From the NCBI RefSeq assembly GCF_026222555.1, contig NZ_CP098511.1:2089501-2153500 (forward strand): DNA of 64,000 bases, given 5' to 3'. The translations under genes were made by a program, and so were the position numbers. This DNA is from Aquimarina sp. ERC-38. Lineage in GTDB: Bacteria > Bacteroidota > Bacteroidia > Flavobacteriales > Flavobacteriaceae. Every line of letters starts with the position of its first letter. Positions within the stretch are counted from its first letter, which is position 1. Of the stretch, positions 44,905 to 53,939 are shown in pieces. A model generated the notes under the pieces. That model did no database searches. It was not told where the DNA came from and saw only the letters and a list, made by a program, of their open reading frames with translations.

Positions 44905-45416
44905 CATATTTAAGCGGGTTCAGACCAGGTGATTTTAGCATAAATTAGAAAACATTAAAAAATCTGCTATCTAAGGTGTTAGGGCAGTACAAACAATTTT
45001 TTAATAGCATTATTTCTACTAGCCGTATTACTTTTTACGAATCTTATTCTAGTTATAAGAAAATGTGATTTTAACTTTAATATGTGTAGATAGGAATTGC
45101 TTATAAAATCATAAATTTTGAAACCTACCTTAATAAACGATTATCAAATTTATTGTAGTTTTTTAAAAGCAGTAAAGAAAATCTTTGAAATAGAGAGATA
45201 CACCTAATATTTTCTGTTAAAATAAGTGGTTTAGTTGAATTTTGATTTTCTGTGTCTAAATCGAATTTTTATTAATTATTTAACCAAATGATTATTTGAA
45301 GGTTAATTTTTGGTTATTCTTATAAATATATGTTTTTAAATACGAATATATTAATGATCTTTGTATCGCCTTAAATTAATAAGTGGGTAAAATAACCTTT
45401 TTAAAAATCAATAAAA
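44905..45416. other. AT-rich intergenic region before the ankyrin gene
   Basis: About 510 bases with no ORF of useful length. It holds the promoter side of gpmI and the leader of the forward ankyrin gene, where a near-consensus GATCTTTG lies at about 45356-45363. I recognise no RNA gene. Confidence 0.4.
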
Positions 45417-45797
45417 ATGAAAAAATTATTTACAGTATTTGTTGTTTTTGCTATTAGTATGACTACAATGGCAAACACTTCTTTTGAAGATTTATTACCA
45501 TACAAAGTTGCCAAAACAGGTATTACTAATGTATCTCCATTATGTATAGCAATTGCAAAGGGTGACTATGATATGGTCAAAGGAATGATCGAATTAGGCT
45601 CTGATGTTAATGAGATTTCTAATAAAATGACTCCATTAATGTTTGCTGCCCGGTATAATCAGACAGAAATTATTAAATTATTAGTGGCAAATGGTGCAAT
45701 TGTTAACAAAAAAGACAATAACGGAAAAACTGCTTTAAATTATGCAAAGAATTCAAATGCAAAAGATGCTATGGTTCTTCTTGAAGAATTAAAATAA
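45417..45797 (+). CDS. Exported ankyrin-repeat protein
   Basis: A 126-residue protein with signal peptide (MKKLFTVFVVFAISMTTMAN). Three ankyrin repeats follow: SPLCIAIAKGDYDMVKGMIE, then TPLMFAARYNQTEIIKLLVA, then a final KTALNYAKNSNAKDAMVLLE. Such small exported ankyrin proteins are common in Bacteroidota and presumably mediate protein contacts in the periplasm. No partner is encoded next to it; it stands alone with its own terminator. Confidence 0.85.
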   Translation: MKKLFTVFVVFAISMTTMANTSFEDLLPYKVAKTGITNVSPLCIAIAKGDYDMVKGMIELGSDVNEISNKMTPLMFAARYNQTEIIKLLVANGAIVNKKDNNGKTALNYAKNSNAKDAMVLLEELK

Positions 45798-45827
45798 CAT
45801 ATTTGAATTAGTCAATTTCACTTTTAT

Positions 45828-45865
45828 AAATGCCATGATTACTTCTGTTTTCATGGCATTTTTTA
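45828..45865 (+). terminator. Intrinsic terminator of the ankyrin gene
   Basis: AAATGCCATGA (45828-45838) pairs with TCATGGCATTT (45851-45861) around a 12-base loop, followed by a run of T. Strong forward-strand terminator 31 bases after the stop. Confidence 0.85.
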
Positions 45866-45911
45866 TGTTGATTTAGCTATTTTATAAAAAGAAGTTCTAC
45901 CCTATGCTTAT

Positions 45912-46697
45912 TTAGTACTGACCTTCGGCAGTAGCACCATAGGTTTCGATTGCTTCTTCAATTTTTTCAATACGGTTATCAGGATCAGGATGGGTACTTT
46001 GGAATTCTGGAGTTCGATTGGGTCCGGCAGCTTCTTTTAGAATTTTCATGACTCCAATCATTTCTTCAGGGTTGTAACCTGCATTAATCATAAATAGTAC
46101 GCCCAGGTTATCACTTTCTAATTCATCTTCCCTTCCGTTACCTAGTAGTACATTTTGTCCGATCCCATTGACCAATCCACCTGCATCTGCACCTACTGAG
46201 GCTCCTGCAGAAATGGTTTTCCAGAAATCGTGCTCTGCGATACGTTCGGCGGAATGCCGTCCTAATACATGACCTATCTCATGACCTAGCACTCCGGCCA
46301 ATTGGTCTTCGTTTTCTAATTTAGAAAGTAAAGCGTAGGTTATAAATACCTGTCCGCCCGGTAGGGCAAAAGCATTAATGGTATTGGCATCTGCAAGCAG
46401 GTGAAATTCAAAACGGTATGGAGATTCCCTGGCCATTGTTGCATTGACCAATTTGTTCCCTACCATATCTACGTATTTTTGTAGCTTTTCATCCGGATAT
46501 AACCCACCATGCTGTTGTGCTATTTGCGGGGCACTTTGCAGGCCTATGGCAATTTCCTCTTCGCTAGTCATGCTGATATTTTGTACTCTATCCGTATAAG
46601 GATTATGTGTTTTATTTGCACATTTCTTAAAGAAAGCAAAAGCAACAATAGCTAATCCGATCAATATTCGAATTTTTAAACCACCTCTTCTCAACAT
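45912..46697 (-). CDS. M48-family zinc metallopeptidase
   Basis: A 261-residue membrane-anchored protease. One N-terminal helix (about 8-24) is followed by the M48C catalytic domain. The zinc motif is H139-EIG-H143 in GVLGHEIGHVLGRHSAERIA, with the third ligand Glu in GREDELESDNLG. The FALPGGQVFITYALLSKL block before it is a family signature. The C-terminal FQSTHPDPDNRIEKIEEAI is also conserved. Family members (BepA/YfgC-like, Oma1-like) degrade or assist folding of envelope proteins. The short C-terminus lacks the TPR domain of BepA. Confidence 0.9.
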   Translation of the reverse strand: MLRRGGLKIRILIGLAIVAFAFFKKCANKTHNPYTDRVQNISMTSEEEIAIGLQSAPQIAQQHGGLYPDEKLQKYVDMVGNKLVNATMARESPYRFEFHLLADANTINAFALPGGQVFITYALLSKLENEDQLAGVLGHEIGHVLGRHSAERIAEHDFWKTISAGASVGADAGGLVNGIGQNVLLGNGREDELESDNLGVLFMINAGYNPEEMIGVMKILKEAAGPNRTPEFQSTHPDPDNRIEKIEEAIETYGATAEGQY

Positions 46698-46819
46698 AAC
46701 AGAATCCTTATTTATTAGTGTGGTAAAGTACTAATTAATTGTACATACGGATGTATCTAAATAAGATTAATACTAACTGAACCGTAATAAGTTGATATGA
46801 AAAAGGTAATGTAAGTAAC

Positions 46820-47314
46820 TTATTTTTTAAGGAAAATTTGGGTATAGTAGTATCTGCCGTTACTGTCTCTTATTGCAGCTATGCCAGTATAATTATAGTC
46901 TCCCTCAATATTTACTCTGTGCCCGGGGCTATCCAACCATGCTTGTACTACAGATTGCGGAGTGGGTTGCCCGACTGCTACATTTTCTGCGAAAGCACGC
47001 GCATTTTCATTATCTCGTAGTACTTTAGAACGTTCATCAAAATTATCATGATTTATCTTCTTGATTGAGATCATGTAATCCGTATGCTCTTTAGCTAATT
47101 GAACTGCAGTTTCATTTTTTTCTAGAATACTTAAATTAATACTGCTACGATGCTCATTAATTAATGTTAATATTTGATCTTCTATACTCTGGTTTTCAAT
47201 TATTTCTTTTTTGGTTTCATCCGGTTCAATAACATCTTCTGTATCTTTATTTGTACAGGAAAAAAAGAATATACTTATTAAAAGAAAGTAGGCTATATTA
47301 TTAAAATATTTCAT
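46820..47314 (-). CDS. CAP-domain (SCP-like) lipoprotein
   Basis: A 164-residue protein from the ATG at 47314 (MKYFNNIAYFLLISIFFFSC is a lipoprotein signal); a TTG three codons upstream is unlikely. The CAP domain covers about 45-164: ILTLINEHRSSINLSILEKN, AKEHTDYMISIKKINHDNFD, AFAENVAVGQPTPQSVVQAW, and LDSPGHRVNIEGDYNYTGIA. The conserved His, Glu and His of the CAP cavity are present. Function in bacteria is unsettled. Neighbouring exported M48 and M15 peptidases are on the same strand but with gaps over 100 bases. Confidence 0.88.
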   Translation of the reverse strand: MKYFNNIAYFLLISIFFFSCTNKDTEDVIEPDETKKEIIENQSIEDQILTLINEHRSSINLSILEKNETAVQLAKEHTDYMISIKKINHDNFDERSKVLRDNENARAFAENVAVGQPTPQSVVQAWLDSPGHRVNIEGDYNYTGIAAIRDSNGRYYYTQIFLKK

Positions 47315-47427
47315 TGTATACAATTATTTTAGGGTTCTGTATACAACGAAAGTTACTAAAATTTAGTGTATTATATAATAATTTTACAACAGGTTCCTAA
47401 TCATTTTATCAAATCAATAATATAATG

Positions 47428-48156
47428 TTACTGATCAGGGAGTAATATAGGATTGATATCTAAAAGATTATTATTACGATATGAAGCTATAAATTCAGTA
47501 GTAAATGCCTCCTTACCCTTTATGGAAGATGATCGGATCAATTCGTCTAACGCTATTTTTTTATACTGGGCTAACAACGGTACTGAGACCGGAGCGTAGG
47601 AATAATGCCAGGGTTCGTATTTAAAACCTTTACGATCCGTTTTATTAGTATACACCAAAAAATATCCGAAAGTAGCTGCATGCTGATCCATCCACTCTTT
47701 TAACTTGCAAAACACTCCATTTGGTTCATAGTTTTCAGCAAGTAATAAGCCTTCCGGTTGTTTAGGTTTTGCATCAATAAGATCAATATCTGTTCCCCAA
47801 TGATGCCTTGAGGTCCCTGGTATTGTAGAATATTCTACAATTTTAGTAACCGCTTCGGTAGGAGTTAAGCCATTTTTTGTAAAACGACGGTATTTAGCAT
47901 CCCAAATCTCCTGTTGTCTTTTATAACTTCGGTGGCCCGAAGCTATACTTATCAAGATCCCTTCTTTTTTTGCAGCTTTCTTCATCTGTTCAAAAGCTTC
48001 TGCTGCTTTTGGGTGTAAGGGGTTTTTAGTTTTTGTAAGATGACTACGGTCTTTGCCTAAAAGCTGTTCTGTGCTATAGTCCTGTCCGGTTACTTTTGTT
48101 ACCAGTATGGATACTAATAAGAAAAGCAACCGGACATTTGGTTTTTTATAAACCAT
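47428..48156 (-). CDS. M15-family D-alanyl-D-alanine carboxypeptidase (VanY-type)
   Basis: A 242-residue exported peptidase with signal peptide (PNVRLLFLLVSILVTKVTGQ). The zinc ligands are in SRHHWGTDIDLID (His and Asp) and EPWHYSYAP (His). SGHRSYKRQQEIWDAKYRRF is the conserved substrate-side helix. The family trims the terminal D-Ala from peptidoglycan stems. I see no vancomycin-resistance genes nearby, so it is a wall-recycling enzyme. The ATG is the natural start. It ends 104 bases upstream of the CAP gene on the same strand. Confidence 0.88.
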   Translation of the reverse strand: MVYKKPNVRLLFLLVSILVTKVTGQDYSTEQLLGKDRSHLTKTKNPLHPKAAEAFEQMKKAAKKEGILISIASGHRSYKRQQEIWDAKYRRFTKNGLTPTEAVTKIVEYSTIPGTSRHHWGTDIDLIDAKPKQPEGLLLAENYEPNGVFCKLKEWMDQHAATFGYFLVYTNKTDRKGFKYEPWHYSYAPVSVPLLAQYKKIALDELIRSSSIKGKEAFTTEFIASYRNNNLLDINPILLPDQ

Positions 48157-48200
48157 TAGTTTAAAGACTTTGTATGTGTTTTAGAAATCATACGTACACA

Positions 48201-48749
48201 CTATTCTAAAATTCCGTCTACAATACCGTAATCTAAAGATTCCTGGGCATCCATCCAGTAATCCCGATTAAAATCTTTCATTACTTTATCAAAATCCTGT
48301 CCGCAATTATCAGCCAGGATACGTGCACTTAGTTCCTTTGTTTTCAAGATTTCCGAAGCTTGAATCTCAATGTTTGATGCCTGACCTCTGGCACCTCCAC
48401 TAGGCTGATGAATCATTACCTTAGCATGCGGTTGTATAAATCTTCTTCCTTTCTCTCCTATACTTAATAATATAGAACCCATAGAGGCAGCTAAACCGGT
48501 ACAAATTGTAGATACTGGACTTTTTATAGAAGTGATAGTATCATACATAGAAAATCCTGAAGTTACATATCCTCCGGGACTATTAATATAAAGTTTAATT
48601 TCTTCGTTACTCAATAAATCCAAATACATTAACCGGTCGATAACATGCTTTGCAGATTTATCATCTACCTGACCCCATAAAAAGATCGTACGTTCTTCGA
48701 GCATCTTTTTATCAATAGTATCTTGAATCTTGTTTGTTTTTTCTTTCAT
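48201..48749 (-). CDS. clpP: ClpP-family serine protease subunit
   Basis: A 182-residue ClpP protease subunit. The catalytic triad is Ser89 (GLAASMGS), His114 (VMIHQPSGGA) and Asp163 (FNRDYWMD). The INSPGGYVTSGFSMYDTI block is conserved. The protein has no long propeptide. The usual Bacteroidota neighbours of the main clpP (tig before, clpX after) are absent here; the gene lies alone between M15 and GNAT genes. It may therefore be a second ClpP copy. I cannot check whether the genome has another. Confidence 0.9.
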   Translation of the reverse strand: MKEKTNKIQDTIDKKMLEERTIFLWGQVDDKSAKHVIDRLMYLDLLSNEEIKLYINSPGGYVTSGFSMYDTITSIKSPVSTICTGLAASMGSILLSIGEKGRRFIQPHAKVMIHQPSGGARGQASNIEIQASEILKTKELSARILADNCGQDFDKVMKDFNRDYWMDAQESLDYGIVDGILE

Positions 48750-48857
48750 TACTTGTATTAAATTATTTTTGTTTTAATGATTGTAAGCAAAAGTGGTTTA
48801 AACTACCTTAAAATCATAATTGTTTGATAAGAATATCAATCGAGCTAAATGTATAAT

Positions 48858-48865
48858 TATTTTTG
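48858..48865 (+). promoter_or_regulatory. -7 box (TATTTTTG) for the GNAT gene
   Basis: TATTTTTG matches TAnnTTTG. It contains the in-frame TTG at 48863, which cannot be the start of a transcript begun here and so favours the ATG at 48911. Confidence 0.4.
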
Positions 48866-48910
48866 CAAAGAAAAAGGTTAATTCGAACAACAAATTACTT
48901 CTTTCCTACG

Positions 48911-49348
48911 ATGACTTTAACTTTTAACAGGATTTTAAAACCTGACTTTAAAAACGTACTTCCATTTATACAAGAATTGACCCAACATCAGAATACGGAT
49001 GAAGTCCTACTCAGTCGATTCGACGAAATGTTTACTCAAAATTACGAATGTTTTGAGATTAAATATAATGAAGAGAGTATAGGAGTTTTTGGACTATGGT
49101 TTATGACCCGTCACTATATAGGTAAGTCCTGCGAACCAGATCATATTTATATTGATCCTTCTTATCGCAGACAGGGGTTCGGAAAAAAAGTGTTTCATTG
49201 GATTTATAAGTATGCTTTAACTAAGGGGTGTGAAGCTATGGAATTAAATACTTACGTATCTAATTTTGCTTCACATAAATTTTATCATAATGAAGGTTTT
49301 GAAACCTGGGCTTATCATATGGTTAAAGTCCTAAAAGACAAAGGGTAA
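48911..49348 (+). CDS. GNAT-family N-acetyltransferase
   Basis: A 145-residue acetyltransferase from the ATG at 48911 (MTLTFNRILKPDFKNVLPFI). The acetyl-CoA loop is DHIYIDPSYRRQGFGKKVFH (motif A), followed by the C-terminal AMELNTYVSNFASHKFYHNE block (motif B) and a GFETW end. Substrate is not predictable. Divergent from clpP. Confidence 0.85.
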   Translation: MTLTFNRILKPDFKNVLPFIQELTQHQNTDEVLLSRFDEMFTQNYECFEIKYNEESIGVFGLWFMTRHYIGKSCEPDHIYIDPSYRRQGFGKKVFHWIYKYALTKGCEAMELNTYVSNFASHKFYHNEGFETWAYHMVKVLKDKG

Positions 49349-49799
49349 AAACTTACATGTTTTAAAAATTGATGTTTTAATATTTTCTTAACAATGTATT
49401 TCATCGATTATTTAGGTTTTTAAACGTTAATGTTAAAATGTATTAACAGTTTATTCGTAATAGAAATTCAAATAATTAAGAATATTTCAACCTTCTATAC
49501 CATAATTCATCACATCATTGATAATTCCATACTTAATTGGAATTTTTTTGTTAACTGAGGTAATGCCGTAATATTTTAAAAATACATATTTATACATTTG
49601 AGTATGTCATTTAAAAAGCATTACACTTCATGTTTTTATTTTGAAATAAGCTTTCAAAGTTTATAGATGAAATAACTTTAAGACTTTATTGATCTTCACA
49701 TATCATATCATCTACAACAGGAGCTATTTACCTAAAAGTAAAATTATAAAATACTGATAAATAATAAAATATAGAATAATGTTTAATTTAAATACTTTT
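49349..49799. other. AT-rich intergenic region, no gene seen
   Basis: About 450 bases with repeated short ATGTTTTA and TTAATGTTAAAATG-type words but no ORF or RNA gene I can support. It contains the leader of the metzincin lipoprotein gene. Confidence 0.4.
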
Positions 49800-50408
49800 A
49801 TGAAACTGTTTACCATCCTACTTATAGTACTTTTGTTTGTTGCGTGTGCTCCAGAAGATGATTATGTTCCTACACAAATAGAACCTGTATTTACTACTAA
49901 TTATGATAGGGAAATAATAGTGGATATAAAGTTTGTAATTTCCGACGATTTTAATTCAAGTAGCTTATATGATGTAAACGAAAAAAATCTTATTGAAAAT
50001 CTGAATGGTAGTTATTTTCATCGAAATAATATTAATTTAAAACTAGGAGAAGTGGGAACTTTTTTGAATAATGAACTTTTTGATCTGAAGGATGATAGGG
50101 GAAGAGAAAAAGAAGTTTTAAAATATGTGACAGTAAATTCTTACAATAATGAGAGGTTAACTATTTATATCATAAAACGATCAAATACGATTGCTCTGGG
50201 TGGTGTTGCCATCTCACAACGTGCGTTAATTACTGAAGAAAAATTATTTGAAAGCACTACACCCCACGAAATCGGACATGCTTTAGGTTTAGAGCATACC
50301 CGGACAGAACATAATATTATGTCAGAATATAACCCAAACCTTAGAACAGAATTTGATCCGTTTCAGGTGGCTATCATGAAAAGAACTATCGGTAGAATTG
50401 TAAGATAG
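49800..50408 (+). CDS. Metzincin-type zinc metalloprotease lipoprotein
   Basis: A 202-residue lipoprotein (MKLFTILLIVLLFVACAPED, lipobox Cys; an ATG 21 bases upstream is also in frame). The mature part ends in a zinc-protease core, TTPHEIGHALGLEHTRTEHN, with the HExxHxxGxxH motif (His156, Glu157, His160, His166) and a Met-turn in NIMSEYN. This is the matrixin-like or 'zinc-dependent' metzincin signature. The N-terminal part is acidic and of unknown fold. No dedicated neighbour. It would act at the cell surface or in the periplasm; substrate unknown. Confidence 0.8.
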   Translation: MKLFTILLIVLLFVACAPEDDYVPTQIEPVFTTNYDREIIVDIKFVISDDFNSSSLYDVNEKNLIENLNGSYFHRNNINLKLGEVGTFLNNELFDLKDDRGREKEVLKYVTVNSYNNERLTIYIIKRSNTIALGGVAISQRALITEEKLFESTTPHEIGHALGLEHTRTEHNIMSEYNPNLRTEFDPFQVAIMKRTIGRIVR

Positions 50409-50472
50409 GGTAGAAGGTTTTGTATCATAATGATACAACTAAAACAACATAAAATAACATGCATTTTAATAT

Positions 50473-50523
50473 AAAAAAAGCCAAATTAACTTTCTGAGGC
50501 GTAAAAGAAATTTGACTTTTTCC
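50473..50523 (+). terminator. Hairpin terminator after the metzincin gene
   Basis: AAAAAGCCAAATT (about 50474-50487) pairs, with one G-T mismatch, with AAATTTGACTTTTT (about 50508-50521). The right arm runs into a T tract. It lies about 65 bases after the stop codon. Confidence 0.55.
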
Positions 50524-51022
50524 TATTTAATTACAGGGGCTAACTTATAACTAAATAATTGTAAATAGCAATATGGGCTAAGTATATATAATATATTACA
50601 TATGATTCTATTTTAAACTTTTACCAAATTTGTAGCTATAAAAACAAAAATCTAAAAGTGCTACTAATGGTTTATAATCTAATACTTTCTATAAATTTAT
50701 GAAAAATTTATATATTATTTACTTTAAAACCGTAAAATTTAACAATTTTCCTTTTTGTTTCCTATAAAATCTCTTTTATGTTATTCAATATTCTACAAGA
50801 CTATTATGGAATTGAAAGTATGAGTTCCCTGTAAATTATACAAAATTAAAGTTATCTTTTTACAAATGATCTATAATTTTCGACATATATATTGACATTA
50901 TAAGTCACAATAATTTTTTATAGGATGGGTTTAAAGAGATAATTTTAGAATACGCTGGAAAAATAAATTTTTCTTCTGCTTAGTAACCGTTTTAATTCAA
51001 ACTATCTTTATATAATTTTCAT
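50524..51022. other. AT-rich intergenic region upstream of the SGNH-MBOAT operon
   Basis: About 500 bases, very AT-rich, without a supported ORF or RNA. The last part leads into the TATTTTTG box at 51023. Confidence 0.4.
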
Positions 51023-51030
51023 TATTTTTG
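51023..51030 (+). promoter_or_regulatory. -7 box (TATTTTTG) for the SGNH-MBOAT operon
   Basis: TATTTTTG matches TAnnTTTG, about 44 bases before the TTG start at 51074. Confidence 0.42.
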
Positions 51031-51073
51031 CCCAAAATAATACCGTACTTCAGTTTAATGCCCCCTCGATATT

Positions 51074-52594
51074 TTGAAAATAAAGCCAATTTACATAGCG
51101 CTGTTTATTTTATCAATACTAATTATATTATTTGGTTTAACCTTTTTGAGTGAGAAAGAAGCAATTAAAAAGGGTCAGTATAATGAAGATGGTTTTGTTT
51201 TTCAACAGTTATCTTTAAAATATCCAAATTATGATCACTTTATACAGTCATCAGTCAATATAAACATCAGTAAGAATGACTTTAAAAAGGTAACTTCTAA
51301 TGTAGTACCAGTAGAAGAAACTTCCCAATCTGTACAAGAAATAGAATTAGATTCTATGGCTACCTTAAAACAAAGGTCAACTAAAAAATTGGATGTAAAA
51401 CATATTGATACCACTTTAATTACACGCATACAATATCCTCATAGTGCTTCTTCCTTTGTTAGTGAATTATATGAGAAATTGACTTCGTCCCGTTGTCGAA
51501 TCATTCATTACGGAGATTCACAACTAGAGGGAGATCGGATAACTTCTTATTTACGTAATCGATTACAAACTACCTTTGGTGGAAACGGCCCGGGGTTTTT
51601 ACCGGTAATGCCGGTATATAATCAATCCAGTGCTATTATTGAGCCCGATGAACATTGGTTACGTTATGCCCGTTTTGATCCGGCTCAACCTAAATTTAAT
51701 CATAAGAAATACGGGGCTTATCTATCTGTTTCACGCTTTACTCCTTATTTTCAAGAAGTTGATAGTTTAACATTAGATTCATTACCTGTAGTAAAAGCAA
51801 GTTTAACCATACGTAAATCAAATCATACTTACACTACATCCAAAAGGTTTACAAAGATCGGATTGCACTACGGTCATGCAAAAGCTCCGGTACATATCTT
51901 TGTATTTAATGATGAGCAATTAATACAACAGGATACTTTATATGCAGATGGTAATTATCATAAATATGCAATAAATACATCTGTTACCCCTACTAATTTG
52001 AGAATTGAATTAGAAGGTAAAATTAGTCCGGACTTCTACGGTTTGACCTTGGATGGGTGGAGGGGCGTTCAAATGGATAACGTAGCTATGAGAGGTTCTT
52101 CCGGAACTATCTTTGCCAGTACAAATGCTGCTAATTACAGCCATATGGTTAATATACTTCAACCTAAAATCGTGATGATGCAGTATGGTGGGAACACGGT
52201 ACCCTATCTTAAAGACTCCGTAGCAGTCCGTAAGTATGCCAAGTATGTAGTATCTCAGGTAGCATGGATGCGAAGAAGAACCACCGAGAATCCTAGTTTC
52301 GTATTTATAGGGCCTTCGGATATGAGTACTTCAATTAATGGCAAGATGACTACGTATCCCTTACTTCCATATCTTAACAACACCTTACAAACTACTTGTC
52401 TTGAAAATAATATAGCTTACTGGAGTATGTATGATGCGATGGGTGGCGAAGGATCTATGTCCTACTGGGTAGATCAAAAATTAGCCGGAAAAGATTATAC
52501 CCATTTTACCCGAAGCGGAACTAAAATTATATCCGAACTTTTTTTTACCGCTCTTTATCTGGATTTAAAACAAAACAGCCCCAATGAATTGTAA
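51074..52594 (+). CDS. SGNH-fold hydrolase/acyltransferase-like protein, N-terminally anchored
   Basis: A 506-residue protein starting at TTG (MKIKPIYIALFILSILIILF, one helix, no obvious cleavage site). The SGNH blocks are HYGDSQLEGDRITSYLRNRL (block I, Ser in GDSQ), MMQYGGNTVPYL (block III, Asn) and the C-terminal DYTHFTRSGTKI (block V, Asp and His). The fold is that of GDSL esterases and of the AlgJ/AlgX/PatB O-acetyltransferases. The gene overlaps the next SGNH gene by 11 bases, and that one overlaps an MBOAT gene by 8, so the three are co-translated. I infer a surface-polysaccharide acyl transfer role. Confidence 0.8.
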   Translation: MKIKPIYIALFILSILIILFGLTFLSEKEAIKKGQYNEDGFVFQQLSLKYPNYDHFIQSSVNINISKNDFKKVTSNVVPVEETSQSVQEIELDSMATLKQRSTKKLDVKHIDTTLITRIQYPHSASSFVSELYEKLTSSRCRIIHYGDSQLEGDRITSYLRNRLQTTFGGNGPGFLPVMPVYNQSSAIIEPDEHWLRYARFDPAQPKFNHKKYGAYLSVSRFTPYFQEVDSLTLDSLPVVKASLTIRKSNHTYTTSKRFTKIGLHYGHAKAPVHIFVFNDEQLIQQDTLYADGNYHKYAINTSVTPTNLRIELEGKISPDFYGLTLDGWRGVQMDNVAMRGSSGTIFASTNAANYSHMVNILQPKIVMMQYGGNTVPYLKDSVAVRKYAKYVVSQVAWMRRRTTENPSFVFIGPSDMSTSINGKMTTYPLLPYLNNTLQTTCLENNIAYWSMYDAMGGEGSMSYWVDQKLAGKDYTHFTRSGTKIISELFFTALYLDLKQNSPNEL

Positions 52595-53939
52595 TAAAAC
52601 CTTTACTCAAAAACTAGTTGTTTTCTACAACAGTCCCCCTCGTATTCCTATGTTGTCTTTACCTAAACTATGGATTGCATTAATTTATATCATATGTCCG
52701 GGCAATACTTTGCAAAGTCAAGAGTTTACACTGGATACTTTAAAAGATACATATACTTTTATTGATTGGAAGGCAAATAGGTTTATTGGTGCCGAAGCGT
52801 CTCCCTCATTTAAAAAATTGTTCAAAAAATTTCAGCAGGTAGCTGATGGTAAAGCCAGAAATATTCATGTTTTTCACATTGGAGGCTCACATATCCAAGC
52901 GGATATTTACCCGAACCGATTACGCACTTATCTTCAAAATATGAATGAAGTTTCAGAAGGACAGCGGGGTTTTATATTTCCCTTTCGCGTAGCAAAAACA
53001 AACAATCCCAGTAACTATAAAGTAGCTACAGATAGTCAATGGCAAGGCTATCGATGCTCTATTAAAAAGGATAGTATTGCCTGGGGATTAGCAGGTATCA
53101 CTGCGGCCTTTCGGGATAGTACGGCGTCCATAAATATTCAAGCAAATTACAGGGGATATGATCAGCAGGATTATAATTTTAATCGGATTCGAGTATTTTA
53201 TGATAATTGGACGGATGATTATCAGATTGAATTTGAAGATAAAAATATAATAAAAGCACAAAAGGATAACCTTAAAGTACATTACCGCGAGTACCAACTC
53301 ACTAAAACGGTAAAAGAACTACAATTTTGTATAAAAAGAACAGGTGATTCTCTTACTTCTGAGTTTCTGTTAATGGGATTGGAATTAATGAATGATCAAA
53401 AGGGCATAGAATATACTTCTATTGGAGTAAATGGGGCTAGTTTTGAATATTACAACCGCTGTGCATTCTTTGACAAGCAATTACAATTGTATAAACCGGA
53501 TCTTTTTATTATTTCTATTGGAACAAACGATGCGTATCACCCTGATTTTGAACCGGAAAAATTTGAAGAATATTACAGAAAATTAATAACAACGATTCAA
53601 AAAGCCAATCGGGATTGTGCTATTTTATTAACGGTACCTAATGATTCTTATTATAAACGTAAAGTACCTAATCCCAGAACCAGGGTAATGGAAAAAATAA
53701 TTTTGCAATTATCAAGAGAATACAAGATGGCGGTTTGGAATTTTTATAAAATTATGGGTGGATTTAATTCTTCCCAACAGTGGTATAAAAATCAACTTAT
53801 GCCTAAGGACCGAATCCATTTTACCCAATTGGGATATCGTATTAAAGCTGATTTATTATTAGAGGCTTTTACCCAGGCCTGGGAAAAAGAAATGCGACTA
53901 CCAGAAAGATCTATGTTGAATACTATTTTAAATGAATAG
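52584..53939 (+). CDS. Second SGNH-fold protein, exported
   Basis: A 451-residue protein (an alternative ATG at 52650 gives a better signal peptide, MLSLPKLWIALIYIICPG then LQSQ). Block I reads FHIGGSHIQADIYPNRLRTY with Ser in GGSH, block III is FIISIGTNDAYHPDFEP with Asn, and block V is DRIHFTQLGYRIK. The GGSH block I is like that of the AlgJ-type partner proteins. It is distinct from the first SGNH protein in sequence. The overlap of 11 bases upstream and 8 downstream shows one transcription unit. Confidence 0.8.
   Translation: MNCNKTFTQKLVVFYNSPPRIPMLSLPKLWIALIYIICPGNTLQSQEFTLDTLKDTYTFIDWKANRFIGAEASPSFKKLFKKFQQVADGKARNIHVFHIGGSHIQADIYPNRLRTYLQNMNEVSEGQRGFIFPFRVAKTNNPSNYKVATDSQWQGYRCSIKKDSIAWGLAGITAAFRDSTASINIQANYRGYDQQDYNFNRIRVFYDNWTDDYQIEFEDKNIIKAQKDNLKVHYREYQLTKTVKELQFCIKRTGDSLTSEFLLMGLELMNDQKGIEYTSIGVNGASFEYYNRCAFFDKQLQLYKPDLFIISIGTNDAYHPDFEPEKFEEYYRKLITTIQKANRDCAILLTVPNDSYYKRKVPNPRTRVMEKIILQLSREYKMAVWNFYKIMGGFNSSQQWYKNQLMPKDRIHFTQLGYRIKADLLLEAFTQAWEKEMRLPERSMLNTILNE

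Noticed and set aside
47428..48156. VanY of a vancomycin-resistance cluster
   Set aside because: No vanHAX or vanRS genes are near; M15 carboxypeptidases are common in cell-wall recycling.
48863..48910. Upstream TTG start for the GNAT gene
   Set aside because: The TTG lies inside the TATTTTTG promoter box, and the extension is not typical of the family.
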